DNA of 64,000 bases, from contig NZ_KB905466.1 in assembly GCF_000381365.1 (NCBI RefSeq), positions 2,589,591 through 2,653,590 of the forward strand, written 5' to 3'. This DNA is from Bacteroides salyersiae WAL 10018 = DSM 18765 = JCM 12988. GTDB taxonomy: Bacteria; Bacteroidota; Bacteroidia; Bacteroidales; Bacteroidaceae. The notes under the pieces are model-generated. The model did no database searches, was not told the DNA's origin, and was given only the letters and a program-made list of their open reading frames with translations. The translations under genes were made by a program, and so were the position numbers. Of this stretch, positions 56,389-64,000 are shown piece by piece; position 1 is the first letter of the stretch; each line of letters starts with the position of its first letter.

Positions 56389-59283
56389 TTAGTAACGGGC
56401 TTTTATATAGTCTGCAAACACTTCATCGGCATCACGTAAGGCAATAGACGGAAGCCAATAGCGTAATTGCTTCGGTTTTATTAATATAATAGTATTTTTA
56501 CCATACACTTTCATTATTTTCTGAATATGTGTGTGTGGGCGTTTGATATTTTTTTGAGGAATGACATTTTGTATATACTGTTCTAAATTGAAAACTTGTT
56601 CTTCTGATACAGTAAGCAACTCTTTGCCGTACTCAAAATGTATGGCAATGTAGTTTTCGGTATTTAATATTTTATAAGGTTGGAATTTTCCGTTATCAAT
56701 TTGATAAACACTATTGAGCGTTTTACAAAAAACAGATGCGAATTTGGTTATGTCTGCATTTAGAACCGCTATTTCTTCTGTTTTTCTTTTATCAGCAATT
56801 TCTTCTATGATGATCTTTTCTGCCTCAGAGAATATGATATCGTTTTTGTTATGCGAATACGGAATCCTCATAATATCATCTTTGTTGATTGAAGTGGCTT
56901 TTCCAATCATGGCTCTTCCACTCGTTGCCAGAATATAGCTTCTTAGTAAACTATTGTTTTCTCTTAAATAATCATATAATGCGGATAACTCTGATTTATC
57001 ATCTTGAGGCGCATGAATACCGATTATGCCGAATGGAAAAGTCAGGTATTTTTCCGAATAAGCAATTGGAATTCCTTGGTTGCCTGTTATCACTCTTATC
57101 AAAATATGCGGCCCTTCATAAATTTTCTTTTTTGTTTTTCTGGGTCTTTCGAAACGTTGAATCAGACATTCGTGGATTTGTTTTTCATCAATGCCGTTTT
57201 CGGTTAACGCTTCTACGGGGATAGTCTCTTTTCCGGTTATAAAATCGGCTTTATTGGATTTGTCGCCAATGATATATCCGATACCCACACACCAACCCTC
57301 TTTTCTTTCTTTTTCTTTTAAAAATTCTTTTAGAGTGGGCAAAGTGGACAATCTTTCAATGAGAGATGTAATTCGGCCTCCTCCTAATAAATGTGCTTTC
57401 CATGTGTATGGCTTAAAAATAGCATCATTTTTAGACATGAAGTGGAAATCGTAATAATCAAACTCTAAAAAAAGTTTATTTGCATTTGAGAAGGTGCGAT
57501 TGGCTATCAGATGTAAAACAGGTTCTGAGTCCGGTCTTGATTTCTGTAAAAACACAGCTGCTGTTGACACGTTCTTTTTACCCCATAGTTTATCTGCCAG
57601 TTTGGTGAAATCAATAACTTGCAATAAATTGTATGTAGAAAAGACGTCTTCCTTGAATTTTAAGTCTTTTTGATACAATAACGGTCCGGATGGTTGAATC
57701 ATAGAAAGTATTCCTCCCGCTTTTAGAAGTTTCATAGATTGTACTAAGAAGTGTAGTGCGGGATTTTCGTCCGGTATATCTATTTCTGTTTTATAACCAA
57801 ACTGTTTTTCTAACTTTTTAAAATATTCCTTTCTGGCAGGTTCTTTATCATTTACAAACGGCAAGTTGAAAGGTGGATTTCCAATCACCAATGAAAAGTC
57901 ATTGGGTGGATTTTCCGTTACATATTTAAAGAAGTTCTTTGTGATGATATTATTGTTCAGATCAGGAAATTTCAACTCTCCCCATGTCGGAGAATCCAGA
58001 TTTACTTCATCTAAGATTGCAAGGGCCAGGCTGAAAATAGACAAACGAATGGCATCTTGCTCAATATCTACTCCATGAATGCTCTTTAATAATAAGTCTT
58101 TTAATACCGGTAGCGACGGTTTCTCCAGTTTGCCTGTTTTTTGCCATTGTTCATACCGCCACCATTGAACGATGCGTTTGTAGGCTTTAACCAAGAATAT
58201 TCCGGAGCCACAACTTACATCGATCAGTTTAAAATCTTTTTGAGGAGATTGCAGAGGCATGCATTCGTCCACTAAAGTGGAGACGATCATTTCGGGTGTG
58301 TAAACGATGTCCTTGCTATCGGTCAATAGCTCTTCATATACAGAACTGATTACTTCTACCGGCAGGTGTGAGAATGAATATAGCCGCCAGAAAACATATT
58401 GATTGTTTTCTATATTGGCATCTAAATAGTTTGCCAGGTATTTGATTTCTGTTTTTCTAATGGATGTTCTCTCCTTTACTTCTTTTTCCTTGTCCCATTG
58501 AAATATCTTCCCATTGAAATCAGAAGCTAATTTATCTAATAAGTCAAGAAGTTTGCCTTGACGGATAACATCACAAAATCCGTTGCATTGGAAATGTTTT
58601 TGAAAGTAAGTACTTGCAAAGTACCCGCTCTGTGAATCTTCGTCCCGTTCTTCCAGATATTTTATAAGAAGACATTGAACCAGCAATTTTAAGGCTACGT
58701 GCTTGTCCAAACCGGATTCTTTTTGAAAACTGGCATATACCTCTTTAAGGCCACGGATTAAATCTTTTGTCGCCGATTGTTCAAATTGAAAATGATTTTT
58801 GTTTATTTCCTCTTCCCAAAATAGGCCATTATCAAAGCTTTGCGCATTAAAATTTCTAATGGCTTCTCCTGTTTTTATGATTATCTCTTGTGCATAATTT
58901 ACCCTGTTGTAATCGGGTTTTTCTCTTGCGTCGAAAAAGCTCACAGATGACTTCTCGATGATGATGTATACAGGTACCTGATAACCATTCCACATATTTC
59001 TGTGTATGCGGTTTTTTTCTTGAGAGCTTAACGGTTTTAGGGTATAGTCAAAGATATATAGCTGTGGCACGGCGGCTCTGCTATCTTGGAAATAGCGGAA
59101 ATACACAGCATCTGCACCGAATTTATTTTTTGCGGTTTCTAAGGCGAAAAGAATGTCTGGTGCGGATATGGCTTTTGAAAGACTTTCATAGTTTTGAGTC
59201 AATAACACTCCACTGGTTCCTTTTTCAGAAATAAAGGAAAAGTTGAGTTCTTGAATTTTTCTTTCAAAGTGGGCTATTGGCAT
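56389..59283 (-). CDS. N6-adenine DNA methyltransferase (type IIG/Eco57I-like) of a restriction-modification module
   Basis: 964 aa, cytoplasmic. SAM motif I is LIDVSCGSGIFLVKAYKR at about residues 352-369, and catalytic motif IV NPPF is in LVIGNPPFN near 464. This is the gamma-class adenine methylase order. About 350 residues precede them. The first about 130 (GADAVYFRYFQDS, WNGYQVPVYIIIEKSSVSFF) form a separate domain without a visible nuclease triad. The rest is helical, like the type I/IIG linker. After about 600 lies a target-recognition-like region. By family it methylates adenine in a specific site. A 13-bp direct repeat sits 22-53 nt before the start. Confidence 0.87.
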   Translation of the reverse strand: MPIAHFERKIQELNFSFISEKGTSGVLLTQNYESLSKAISAPDILFALETAKNKFGADAVYFRYFQDSRAAVPQLYIFDYTLKPLSSQEKNRIHRNMWNGYQVPVYIIIEKSSVSFFDAREKPDYNRVNYAQEIIIKTGEAIRNFNAQSFDNGLFWEEEINKNHFQFEQSATKDLIRGLKEVYASFQKESGLDKHVALKLLVQCLLIKYLEERDEDSQSGYFASTYFQKHFQCNGFCDVIRQGKLLDLLDKLASDFNGKIFQWDKEKEVKERTSIRKTEIKYLANYLDANIENNQYVFWRLYSFSHLPVEVISSVYEELLTDSKDIVYTPEMIVSTLVDECMPLQSPQKDFKLIDVSCGSGIFLVKAYKRIVQWWRYEQWQKTGKLEKPSLPVLKDLLLKSIHGVDIEQDAIRLSIFSLALAILDEVNLDSPTWGELKFPDLNNNIITKNFFKYVTENPPNDFSLVIGNPPFNLPFVNDKEPARKEYFKKLEKQFGYKTEIDIPDENPALHFLVQSMKLLKAGGILSMIQPSGPLLYQKDLKFKEDVFSTYNLLQVIDFTKLADKLWGKKNVSTAAVFLQKSRPDSEPVLHLIANRTFSNANKLFLEFDYYDFHFMSKNDAIFKPYTWKAHLLGGGRITSLIERLSTLPTLKEFLKEKERKEGWCVGIGYIIGDKSNKADFITGKETIPVEALTENGIDEKQIHECLIQRFERPRKTKKKIYEGPHILIRVITGNQGIPIAYSEKYLTFPFGIIGIHAPQDDKSELSALYDYLRENNSLLRSYILATSGRAMIGKATSINKDDIMRIPYSHNKNDIIFSEAEKIIIEEIADKRKTEEIAVLNADITKFASVFCKTLNSVYQIDNGKFQPYKILNTENYIAIHFEYGKELLTVSEEQVFNLEQYIQNVIPQKNIKRPHTHIQKIMKVYGKNTIILIKPKQLRYWLPSIALRDADEVFADYIKARY

Positions 59284-59304
59284 ACAAATTCTAATGTCTA
59301 AACT

Positions 59305-59336
59305 CTATTTTTCGGTAAAGATACTATTTTTCGGTA
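59305..59336 (-). promoter_or_regulatory. Direct repeat upstream of the methylase, possible operator
   Basis: CTATTTTTCGGTA occurs at 59305-59317 and 59324-59336 (minus strand TACCGAAAAATAG), a 19-bp period, 22 nt before the ATG. No control-protein gene is present, so binding by the methylase itself is a possibility. Confidence 0.45.
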
Positions 59337-59490
59337 TTGTTTTAAAATCATCGGACTTAAAACATGATATTTTTGTTGTATTACCGTTCTTTAAGAACTT
59401 GTCAATGAGAAAATCGTATGTCTGATTTTAACATTGTTAATTCCGTTTTGCGGCATATTGTTTCTTCTGTTGCAAAACATTAATTCTTTG

Positions 59491-59562
59491 CCTGTAAAGA
59501 TACGTATTCTTGTTGACAAAAAATTGTATTTAACACAGTATTAAATACGTATTCTTGCAGGC
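59491..59562. repeat. Repeat cluster around ATACGTATTCTTG
   Basis: ATACGTATTCTTG is present at 59500-59512 and 59545-59557. Between them GTATTTAA (59526-59533) is inverted as TTAAATAC (59541-59548). GCCTG (59490-59494) and CAGGC (59558-59562) flank the whole as an inverted pair. The function is unknown; it could be a recombination scar or binding array. Confidence 0.45.
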
Positions 59563-59735
59563 TAAGAATATAGATTCATTTACTTAGGAAATGAACAGTT
59601 AATGATTTGATATACAATGAACAATAGCATTTGCGACTACTTCCTTGTATCGGGCGGCCCTCATTGACTCGAAAAACGCTTCCTCCCTGTACTTGTCAAA
59701 TTAACAACTTCAGTGCTACCCGGTTATCGTTTAAT

Positions 59736-59799
59736 CATTACTGAAAAGAAACCCGTCATTGACAAATACATGCCGATGACGGGTTTCTTTTCAGTAATG
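59736..59799 (-). terminator. Perfect 24-bp stem-loop after the LRR gene
   Basis: 59736-59759 pairs without a mismatch with 59776-59799 around a 16-nt loop, 45 nt past the LRR stop codon. The stem contains AAACCCGTCAT/ATGACGGGTTT and a T-rich arm. It fits a strong, possibly bidirectional, terminator. Confidence 0.7.
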
Positions 59800-59812
59800 G
59801 TTTCAGTAATGG
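59789..59812. repeat. 12-bp perfect tandem repeat
   Basis: TTTCAGTAATGG occurs twice in a row (59789-59800 and 59801-59812), at the edge of the long hairpin. It is a likely replication-slippage duplication. Confidence 0.65.
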
Positions 59813-59843
59813 TTGGTTTTCTGTTTGAGGCTCAATGATGATT

Positions 59844-62800
59844 TTATTGTTTCACAATCACTTTTTGTCCTTCAAGGAAGTAGACGCCCTCATCAAGGTC
59901 GGTCACCTGATTGATTCCTTCATTCACTTCTGCATTACGGAGCAACATGCCGTTTACACCATAAATTTCGATGGTACGTGTACAGTCCGATTCGATGTAA
60001 AGGATACCGTTTCGGCTGTATGCTTTCACGTTATCGATGGTTTCGCCCAGCGTTATGCGTATGTCGGTGGCACCACCGCCATTGTCACCGATACTGAACA
60101 TGAGCGGCGCATTGAGCGACCCCGGTTTGTCTGTAACGTAAGCTTCGAACGGCTTTACGTCACGGCGATAACGTTCGAATACGCTACCGGTTGTCTCTTC
60201 CGTGTTGTATGGATCGATGTTCAGGGCATATACCTCCTGTGATTGTTCGACTGCTGTAAGCGTCGGGACAAAATTGAATTTCGGTCCTTCTACGATTGGC
60301 AGAACTTCGGGTGTGACAGGTATCCGGTAATCTTCGGCTATGAATTGCACCTCTCCGGTGATGTTATATTGCTCGTCATATTCCCGGTTGTTCGGCATGG
60401 CGATAATGTAAGGGGTATGTGCTTTTATCTGCTGACACGACTGGAATCCGTTTTCTCCCAGTTCGCGTAACCAGAAACGGCGTGTACTTGCTCCTTCTGC
60501 GCCGAACGGCAGGAGCTCGGTACTTTTTGACTCGAACCATATGCGGCTGACATCGAATGGCAGTGTGATTGACTCCCATCCCTTGGACACGTTGCCACGT
60601 CCGGTTTCCAGACTGAACGTCTTGCGGAATATGGCTTTCTTCGCTTCAAATGCTTTCCAGCAATGGAACGGATATTTATCTGCTATTTCAATGTTCTCGG
60701 CCACCCCGTCGCGAATCACATTATACCATTTTTGAGGAACCTCTGTCTGTGCGGTGACATACATCAGGCAGTTTTTGGCATAACTGTTGAAAGCATCGTT
60801 TTCGATACGTGTTTTACTGTTCCATGTGATGGACATCAGGTTGGGGTTGGCATTGAAAGCAAAGGGTTCAACGGTGACTACTCCACTGCCTACGCTTACC
60901 GTACGCAGATTTTCACAATTACTGAAAGCATTGAGCCGTATGGTTTTTACTTTGTCGGGGATGACGATGTCCTTTACCTGTGTGCTTTTATAGAACGCAT
61001 TCTTTCCGATGGTTTCCAGATTGTTCCCGAAACTGATGCTCCTTAATGAGTTCTCTTTATTTTCGGCACTGAATGCATAGGCGCCGATTGTGCGCAGACT
61101 GTTCGGCAATGCCACCCTGTTGATATTCGTTGAGTTGACAAAAGCGTAGTCGGCGATAGAGTCCATGCCTTCGGCGAAGGTCACATCGGTCAGTGTACTG
61201 CAATTGGCAAAGGCATAGGCGCCTATGGTTTTGGCGGGTATATGGATGCTTGCCAGCTTCGGGCAGTTGGAGAAGGCCCGTGTGCCAATGGAGTCGGTGG
61301 AAGCAAGAGTGACTTGTTCCAGTGCCGGGCAGTTGTAGAATGCTTCTGTTGCAATGTTCTTTTCGCCGCCTTCTTTCATGATGACGGTGGTTAATTTCGG
61401 GCTGGCTTGGAAAGCCTGTTTGCCGATCGATACCGAGCCGGCTGCTATTTCCACGCTTTGCAGTTCTTTGCAGTTGTAGAATGCTTGTGACCCTACGGTT
61501 TTTACCGATGCCGGGATGCGGATGTTTTGCAGCTTAGTTCCATAGAAAGCTTTTTCGGCAATAGTAGTCAGATTTTCGGGTAGTGTGATGTTTGTGATAT
61601 TGGTATATCCGAATGCTTGAACGCCGATGCGTTTTACGTTTTTGCCGATGGTAATTTGGGTCAGATCCGTCCGGTTGTTGAAGGCGTAATCTTTGATCTC
61701 TTCCATATTTAGGGCTAAGTCTGTCAAGGCCGTACCGTAAAAAGCATTTTCGTGTATATCGGTTACTTTCTCCGGGATGCTGAGTTGTTTCAAGGCTGTG
61801 CAATAGCCGAAGCTATAAGCGTCCAGAGTCGTGACATTAGCTCCGATGGTAACATCGGTCAACGCCTTGCAATAATAGAACGTATTGCTTGGCAGTTTGG
61901 TGACACCGGTTCCTATTCTGACACTTTGTAGGGCGGAGAAACTGTTGAATATTCCTTCGGGAAGTGCCTTTATCCCGTTACCGAGAGTGACGGAGGTTAA
62001 TTTGCTATTTAATCCGTTGAATACTCCGGTGACATCTGTTACTTGATCCGGGATGTTGAGCGATGCAATCTCTGTACCGTTGAACACATCGTGTTCCAGT
62101 TTACGCAGTTTTGCCGGCAAAGTGATTGCTTTCAGGCAGCGGCATTTTTGGAATGCGTATGTTGCAATGCTGTCTACTGCTTCACCAAGCGTGATATTAC
62201 TTAATGTATCACAACTTGCGAAGGCATAGCTTCCTATACTTTTCACTTTGGCCGGGATGGTGATGCTTTCCAGTTTTTTGTCTCCGGCATTATAAAAGGC
62301 ATATTCACCGATTTCTGTTAATTCCGGATTTAATTCGATCACCCGCAATGAGTCACAACCGTCGAAAGCTTTACTACCCACTTTACGAATGGAGGCAGGG
62401 AATCCGATGGAATCCAACTTAATACATCCGGCAAAGGCTTCTGTAGGGATCTCGTTGATGCTTTTGCTTAGAGTGAATTCAGTCAATTGTTTGTTTCCTT
62501 TGAAAGCGGCTTCGCCAATGGTTGTCACCTGATCGGGCAGGGTGAATTTCTCTAAGCCGGTATTATAAAATGCATTGGCTCCAATGGTAGCTAACTCTTT
62601 GCCGAACTTCACTTCTTTCAGATATTTTTTGTCTTTGAATAGGTTATCGGGGATGGCAGTAACTAAATCTCCAAAGGTCACTTTTTGAATGCTGGCGAAT
62701 TTTCCGGCTGTGGCAATAATGGTTTCATTTTCATTGTTGATAGTGATATCTTTTACACTGTCGCAGGAATTGAAAGCATCTTCCTCTATGGCAGTCAATT

Positions 62801-64000
62801 GAGGAGTTAGAGTAATTGTTCGTAGACTATCGCAATTATTAAAAACATAGTTAGGGATGATCGTTATGTTTTGAGGAAGTGTAAATGTACGAAGTCCGGA
62901 GTTGCTAAAGGCATAGTTCTCTATTTTATTAACACTTTCCGGAATGTAAATAGAAGCCAATTTACTACATCCGCTGAAAGCCGAATTTCCAATGGTTGTT
63001 AATGTTTCCGGCATGTTGATGGTTTGGAGTGATTTACAATTGGCGAAAGCAGAATTACCAATTGTTGTGACTTGGTTTCCTAAAACAACAGTTTCCAGGT
63101 TACTTTTATTGGAGAACCAATTACTTATATAGGTAAGTTTATCGTTGAGTTTTACATAACGAAGATTATTACATTCGTAAAAAGGGTCATAAGTAGATAT
63201 TTCTTCAATTCCATCTCCTAAAATAAAACTTTCCAAGGCACTGCATCCATAAAAAACATATTGTCCTAAAGATGTGACTTTTGACGGAATAGTTATTGAT
63301 TTCAAGGCTTTACAATCTCTGAATACTTGATTCCCTATACTTTCTAAACTGTCCGGTAACGTTATGCTTCGTAGGTTTTCACATCCTTGAAAAACTTGAT
63401 CTTTAAGTATTCTTAAACTGTCGGGCATTTCAATCGTTCTTAAATTGTCGCATTCGTAGAATACTCCCCCCTCTATATTACGTAGTTTTTTAGGTAATAC
63501 GATCTTCTCCAGTCCGGTACATCCATTAAAACAGAAACTTCCTATTGTTGTTATATTTTCCCCTAATATGACTTCTGTTAGATTTGTTTTACCTTGAAAT
63601 ATACTGCCGGTTAAATCTGTCAGGCCGTTTCCGATGACCACTTTCTTAAGGTTGCTACATCCTTCAAATGGTCCATAACCCGATATGCTCTTAACTCCGT
63701 TTCCGATGGTTATTTCTTCGAGAGCGTTACAACCACTGAACACGTATTGTCCAATAGATTCGACTTTGTCCGGAATTGTAATCGTGGTTAATGATTTACA
63801 GTTGTAGAATGCTCTATTTCCTATCTCTCCGGTTAAACTGTCTGCCAGTATTATGCTTTGCAAATTTTCGCATCCTTCAAAAGCCTGATCCTTAAGTGTT
63901 CTTAGGCTATCTGGCATTTCAATCGTTCTTAAATTGCTACATCCGAGGAATGCAGCCCCGTTGATGTTACGTAGTTTTTTAGGCAATGTAATCTTTTCTA
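59844..64000 (-). CDS. BspA-like leucine-rich-repeat surface protein, N-terminus beyond the right edge
   Basis: At least 1384 residues; the frame is open to the right end and no start is seen. Nearly all is LRR_5 (treponemal/BspA-type) repeats of 22-24 residues with consensus like I..AF..C..L..I.IP..V..IG. From about residue 1090 a non-repeat domain follows, with ENIEIADKYPFHCW and WESITLPFDV. The last about 70 residues form a sorting-type C-terminal domain (VKAYSRNGILYIES, IEIYGVNGMLLRN, LDEGVYFLEGQKVIVKQ). Such proteins are secreted or surface-bound adhesins. At the right end a 163-residue block is duplicated. The gene is separated from the methylase island by a terminator. Confidence 0.88.
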   Translation of the reverse strand, partial: EKITLPKKLRNINGAAFLGCSNLRTIEMPDSLRTLKDQAFEGCENLQSIILADSLTGEIGNRAFYNCKSLTTITIPDKVESIGQYVFSGCNALEEITIGNGVKSISGYGPFEGCSNLKKVVIGNGLTDLTGSIFQGKTNLTEVILGENITTIGSFCFNGCTGLEKIVLPKKLRNIEGGVFYECDNLRTIEMPDSLRILKDQVFQGCENLRSITLPDSLESIGNQVFRDCKALKSITIPSKVTSLGQYVFYGCSALESFILGDGIEEISTYDPFYECNNLRYVKLNDKLTYISNWFSNKSNLETVVLGNQVTTIGNSAFANCKSLQTINMPETLTTIGNSAFSGCSKLASIYIPESVNKIENYAFSNSGLRTFTLPQNITIIPNYVFNNCDSLRTITLTPQLTAIEEDAFNSCDSVKDITINNENETIIATAGKFASIQKVTFGDLVTAIPDNLFKDKKYLKEVKFGKELATIGANAFYNTGLEKFTLPDQVTTIGEAAFKGNKQLTEFTLSKSINEIPTEAFAGCIKLDSIGFPASIRKVGSKAFDGCDSLRVIELNPELTEIGEYAFYNAGDKKLESITIPAKVKSIGSYAFASCDTLSNITLGEAVDSIATYAFQKCRCLKAITLPAKLRKLEHDVFNGTEIASLNIPDQVTDVTGVFNGLNSKLTSVTLGNGIKALPEGIFNSFSALQSVRIGTGVTKLPSNTFYYCKALTDVTIGANVTTLDAYSFGYCTALKQLSIPEKVTDIHENAFYGTALTDLALNMEEIKDYAFNNRTDLTQITIGKNVKRIGVQAFGYTNITNITLPENLTTIAEKAFYGTKLQNIRIPASVKTVGSQAFYNCKELQSVEIAAGSVSIGKQAFQASPKLTTVIMKEGGEKNIATEAFYNCPALEQVTLASTDSIGTRAFSNCPKLASIHIPAKTIGAYAFANCSTLTDVTFAEGMDSIADYAFVNSTNINRVALPNSLRTIGAYAFSAENKENSLRSISFGNNLETIGKNAFYKSTQVKDIVIPDKVKTIRLNAFSNCENLRTVSVGSGVVTVEPFAFNANPNLMSITWNSKTRIENDAFNSYAKNCLMYVTAQTEVPQKWYNVIRDGVAENIEIADKYPFHCWKAFEAKKAIFRKTFSLETGRGNVSKGWESITLPFDVSRIWFESKSTELLPFGAEGASTRRFWLRELGENGFQSCQQIKAHTPYIIAMPNNREYDEQYNITGEVQFIAEDYRIPVTPEVLPIVEGPKFNFVPTLTAVEQSQEVYALNIDPYNTEETTGSVFERYRRDVKPFEAYVTDKPGSLNAPLMFSIGDNGGGATDIRITLGETIDNVKAYSRNGILYIESDCTRTIEIYGVNGMLLRNAEVNEGINQVTDLDEGVYFLEGQKVIVKQ

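Larger units (their letters stand above)
59284..59843. other. 560-bp gap between the LRR gene and the methylase gene
   Basis: No gene is seen. From the methylase side it holds a direct repeat (59305-59336), a palindrome GTTCTTTAAGAAC (59386-59398), a direct/inverted repeat cluster (59491-59562), a long terminator-type hairpin (59736-59799) and a 12-bp tandem repeat (59789-59812). No TAnnTTTG box was found for the methylase. Confidence 0.6.

Overview
The window looks like a Bacteroides (order Bacteroidales) chromosome segment. The evidence is tandem SusC/SusD pairs, a hybrid two-component system regulator, Bacteroides-type promoters (-7 box TAnnTTTG), SKDED-like surface lipoprotein signals, and an AT-leaning base composition. 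The species cannot be fixed from the sequence alone.

Region 1 (1-33744, all minus strand) is dominated by a polysaccharide utilization locus (PUL). At the left edge is the 5' end of an STN-domain SusC-like receptor that probably belongs to another locus. Reading from right to left, in the direction of transcription, the PUL has: a hybrid two-component regulator (HTCS) split by an apparent frameshift at a run of five A; an MFS sugar permease; two small lipocalin-like surface lipoproteins; two SusC/SusD pairs; a small lipoprotein; a GH92 alpha-mannosidase; an M6-peptidase-like protein that has lost its zinc site; a clan GH-A (GH39-like) hydrolase with a discoidin domain; a secreted protein with two beta-sandwich modules; a GH2 beta-galactosidase; a phosphomannose isomerase fused to an extra N-terminal domain; a ROK sugar kinase; and a second GH92. 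This set points to capture of a mannose- and galactose-bearing glycan, removal of mannose by GH92 enzymes, uptake, then conversion of mannose to mannose-6-P and fructose-6-P. Three PUL promoters share a pair of GTAACA boxes exactly 21 nt apart, placed 32 nt from the -7 position. This is a strong candidate for the HTCS operator.

Region 2 (33745-43566) holds housekeeping genes: a CaCA-type cation exchanger divergent from an MscS channel, a PG_1098-type methyltransferase, a VanX-like dipeptidase, a CAU-anticodon tRNA, a DUF4491 membrane protein with an Lrp/AsnC regulator, two FKBP prolyl isomerases, and a sirtuin without a recognisable zinc tetrad.

Region 3 (43567-55559) is a surface-glycan locus with six glycosyltransferases, wecC and wecB for UDP-ManNAcA, a Wzx-type flippase and metG. 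No polymerase, chain-length regulator or initiating phosphosugar transferase is present. That suggests a short oligosaccharide, possibly the Bacteroidetes protein O-glycan, rather than a capsule.

Region 4 (55710-59283) is a two-gene restriction-modification-like island: a 964-aa N6-adenine methylase and a 225-aa PD-(D/E)xK-type protein separated by one base. A 13-bp direct repeat just upstream looks like an autoregulatory operator. Region 5 (59844-64000) is most of a giant BspA-like leucine-rich-repeat surface protein that runs off the right edge.
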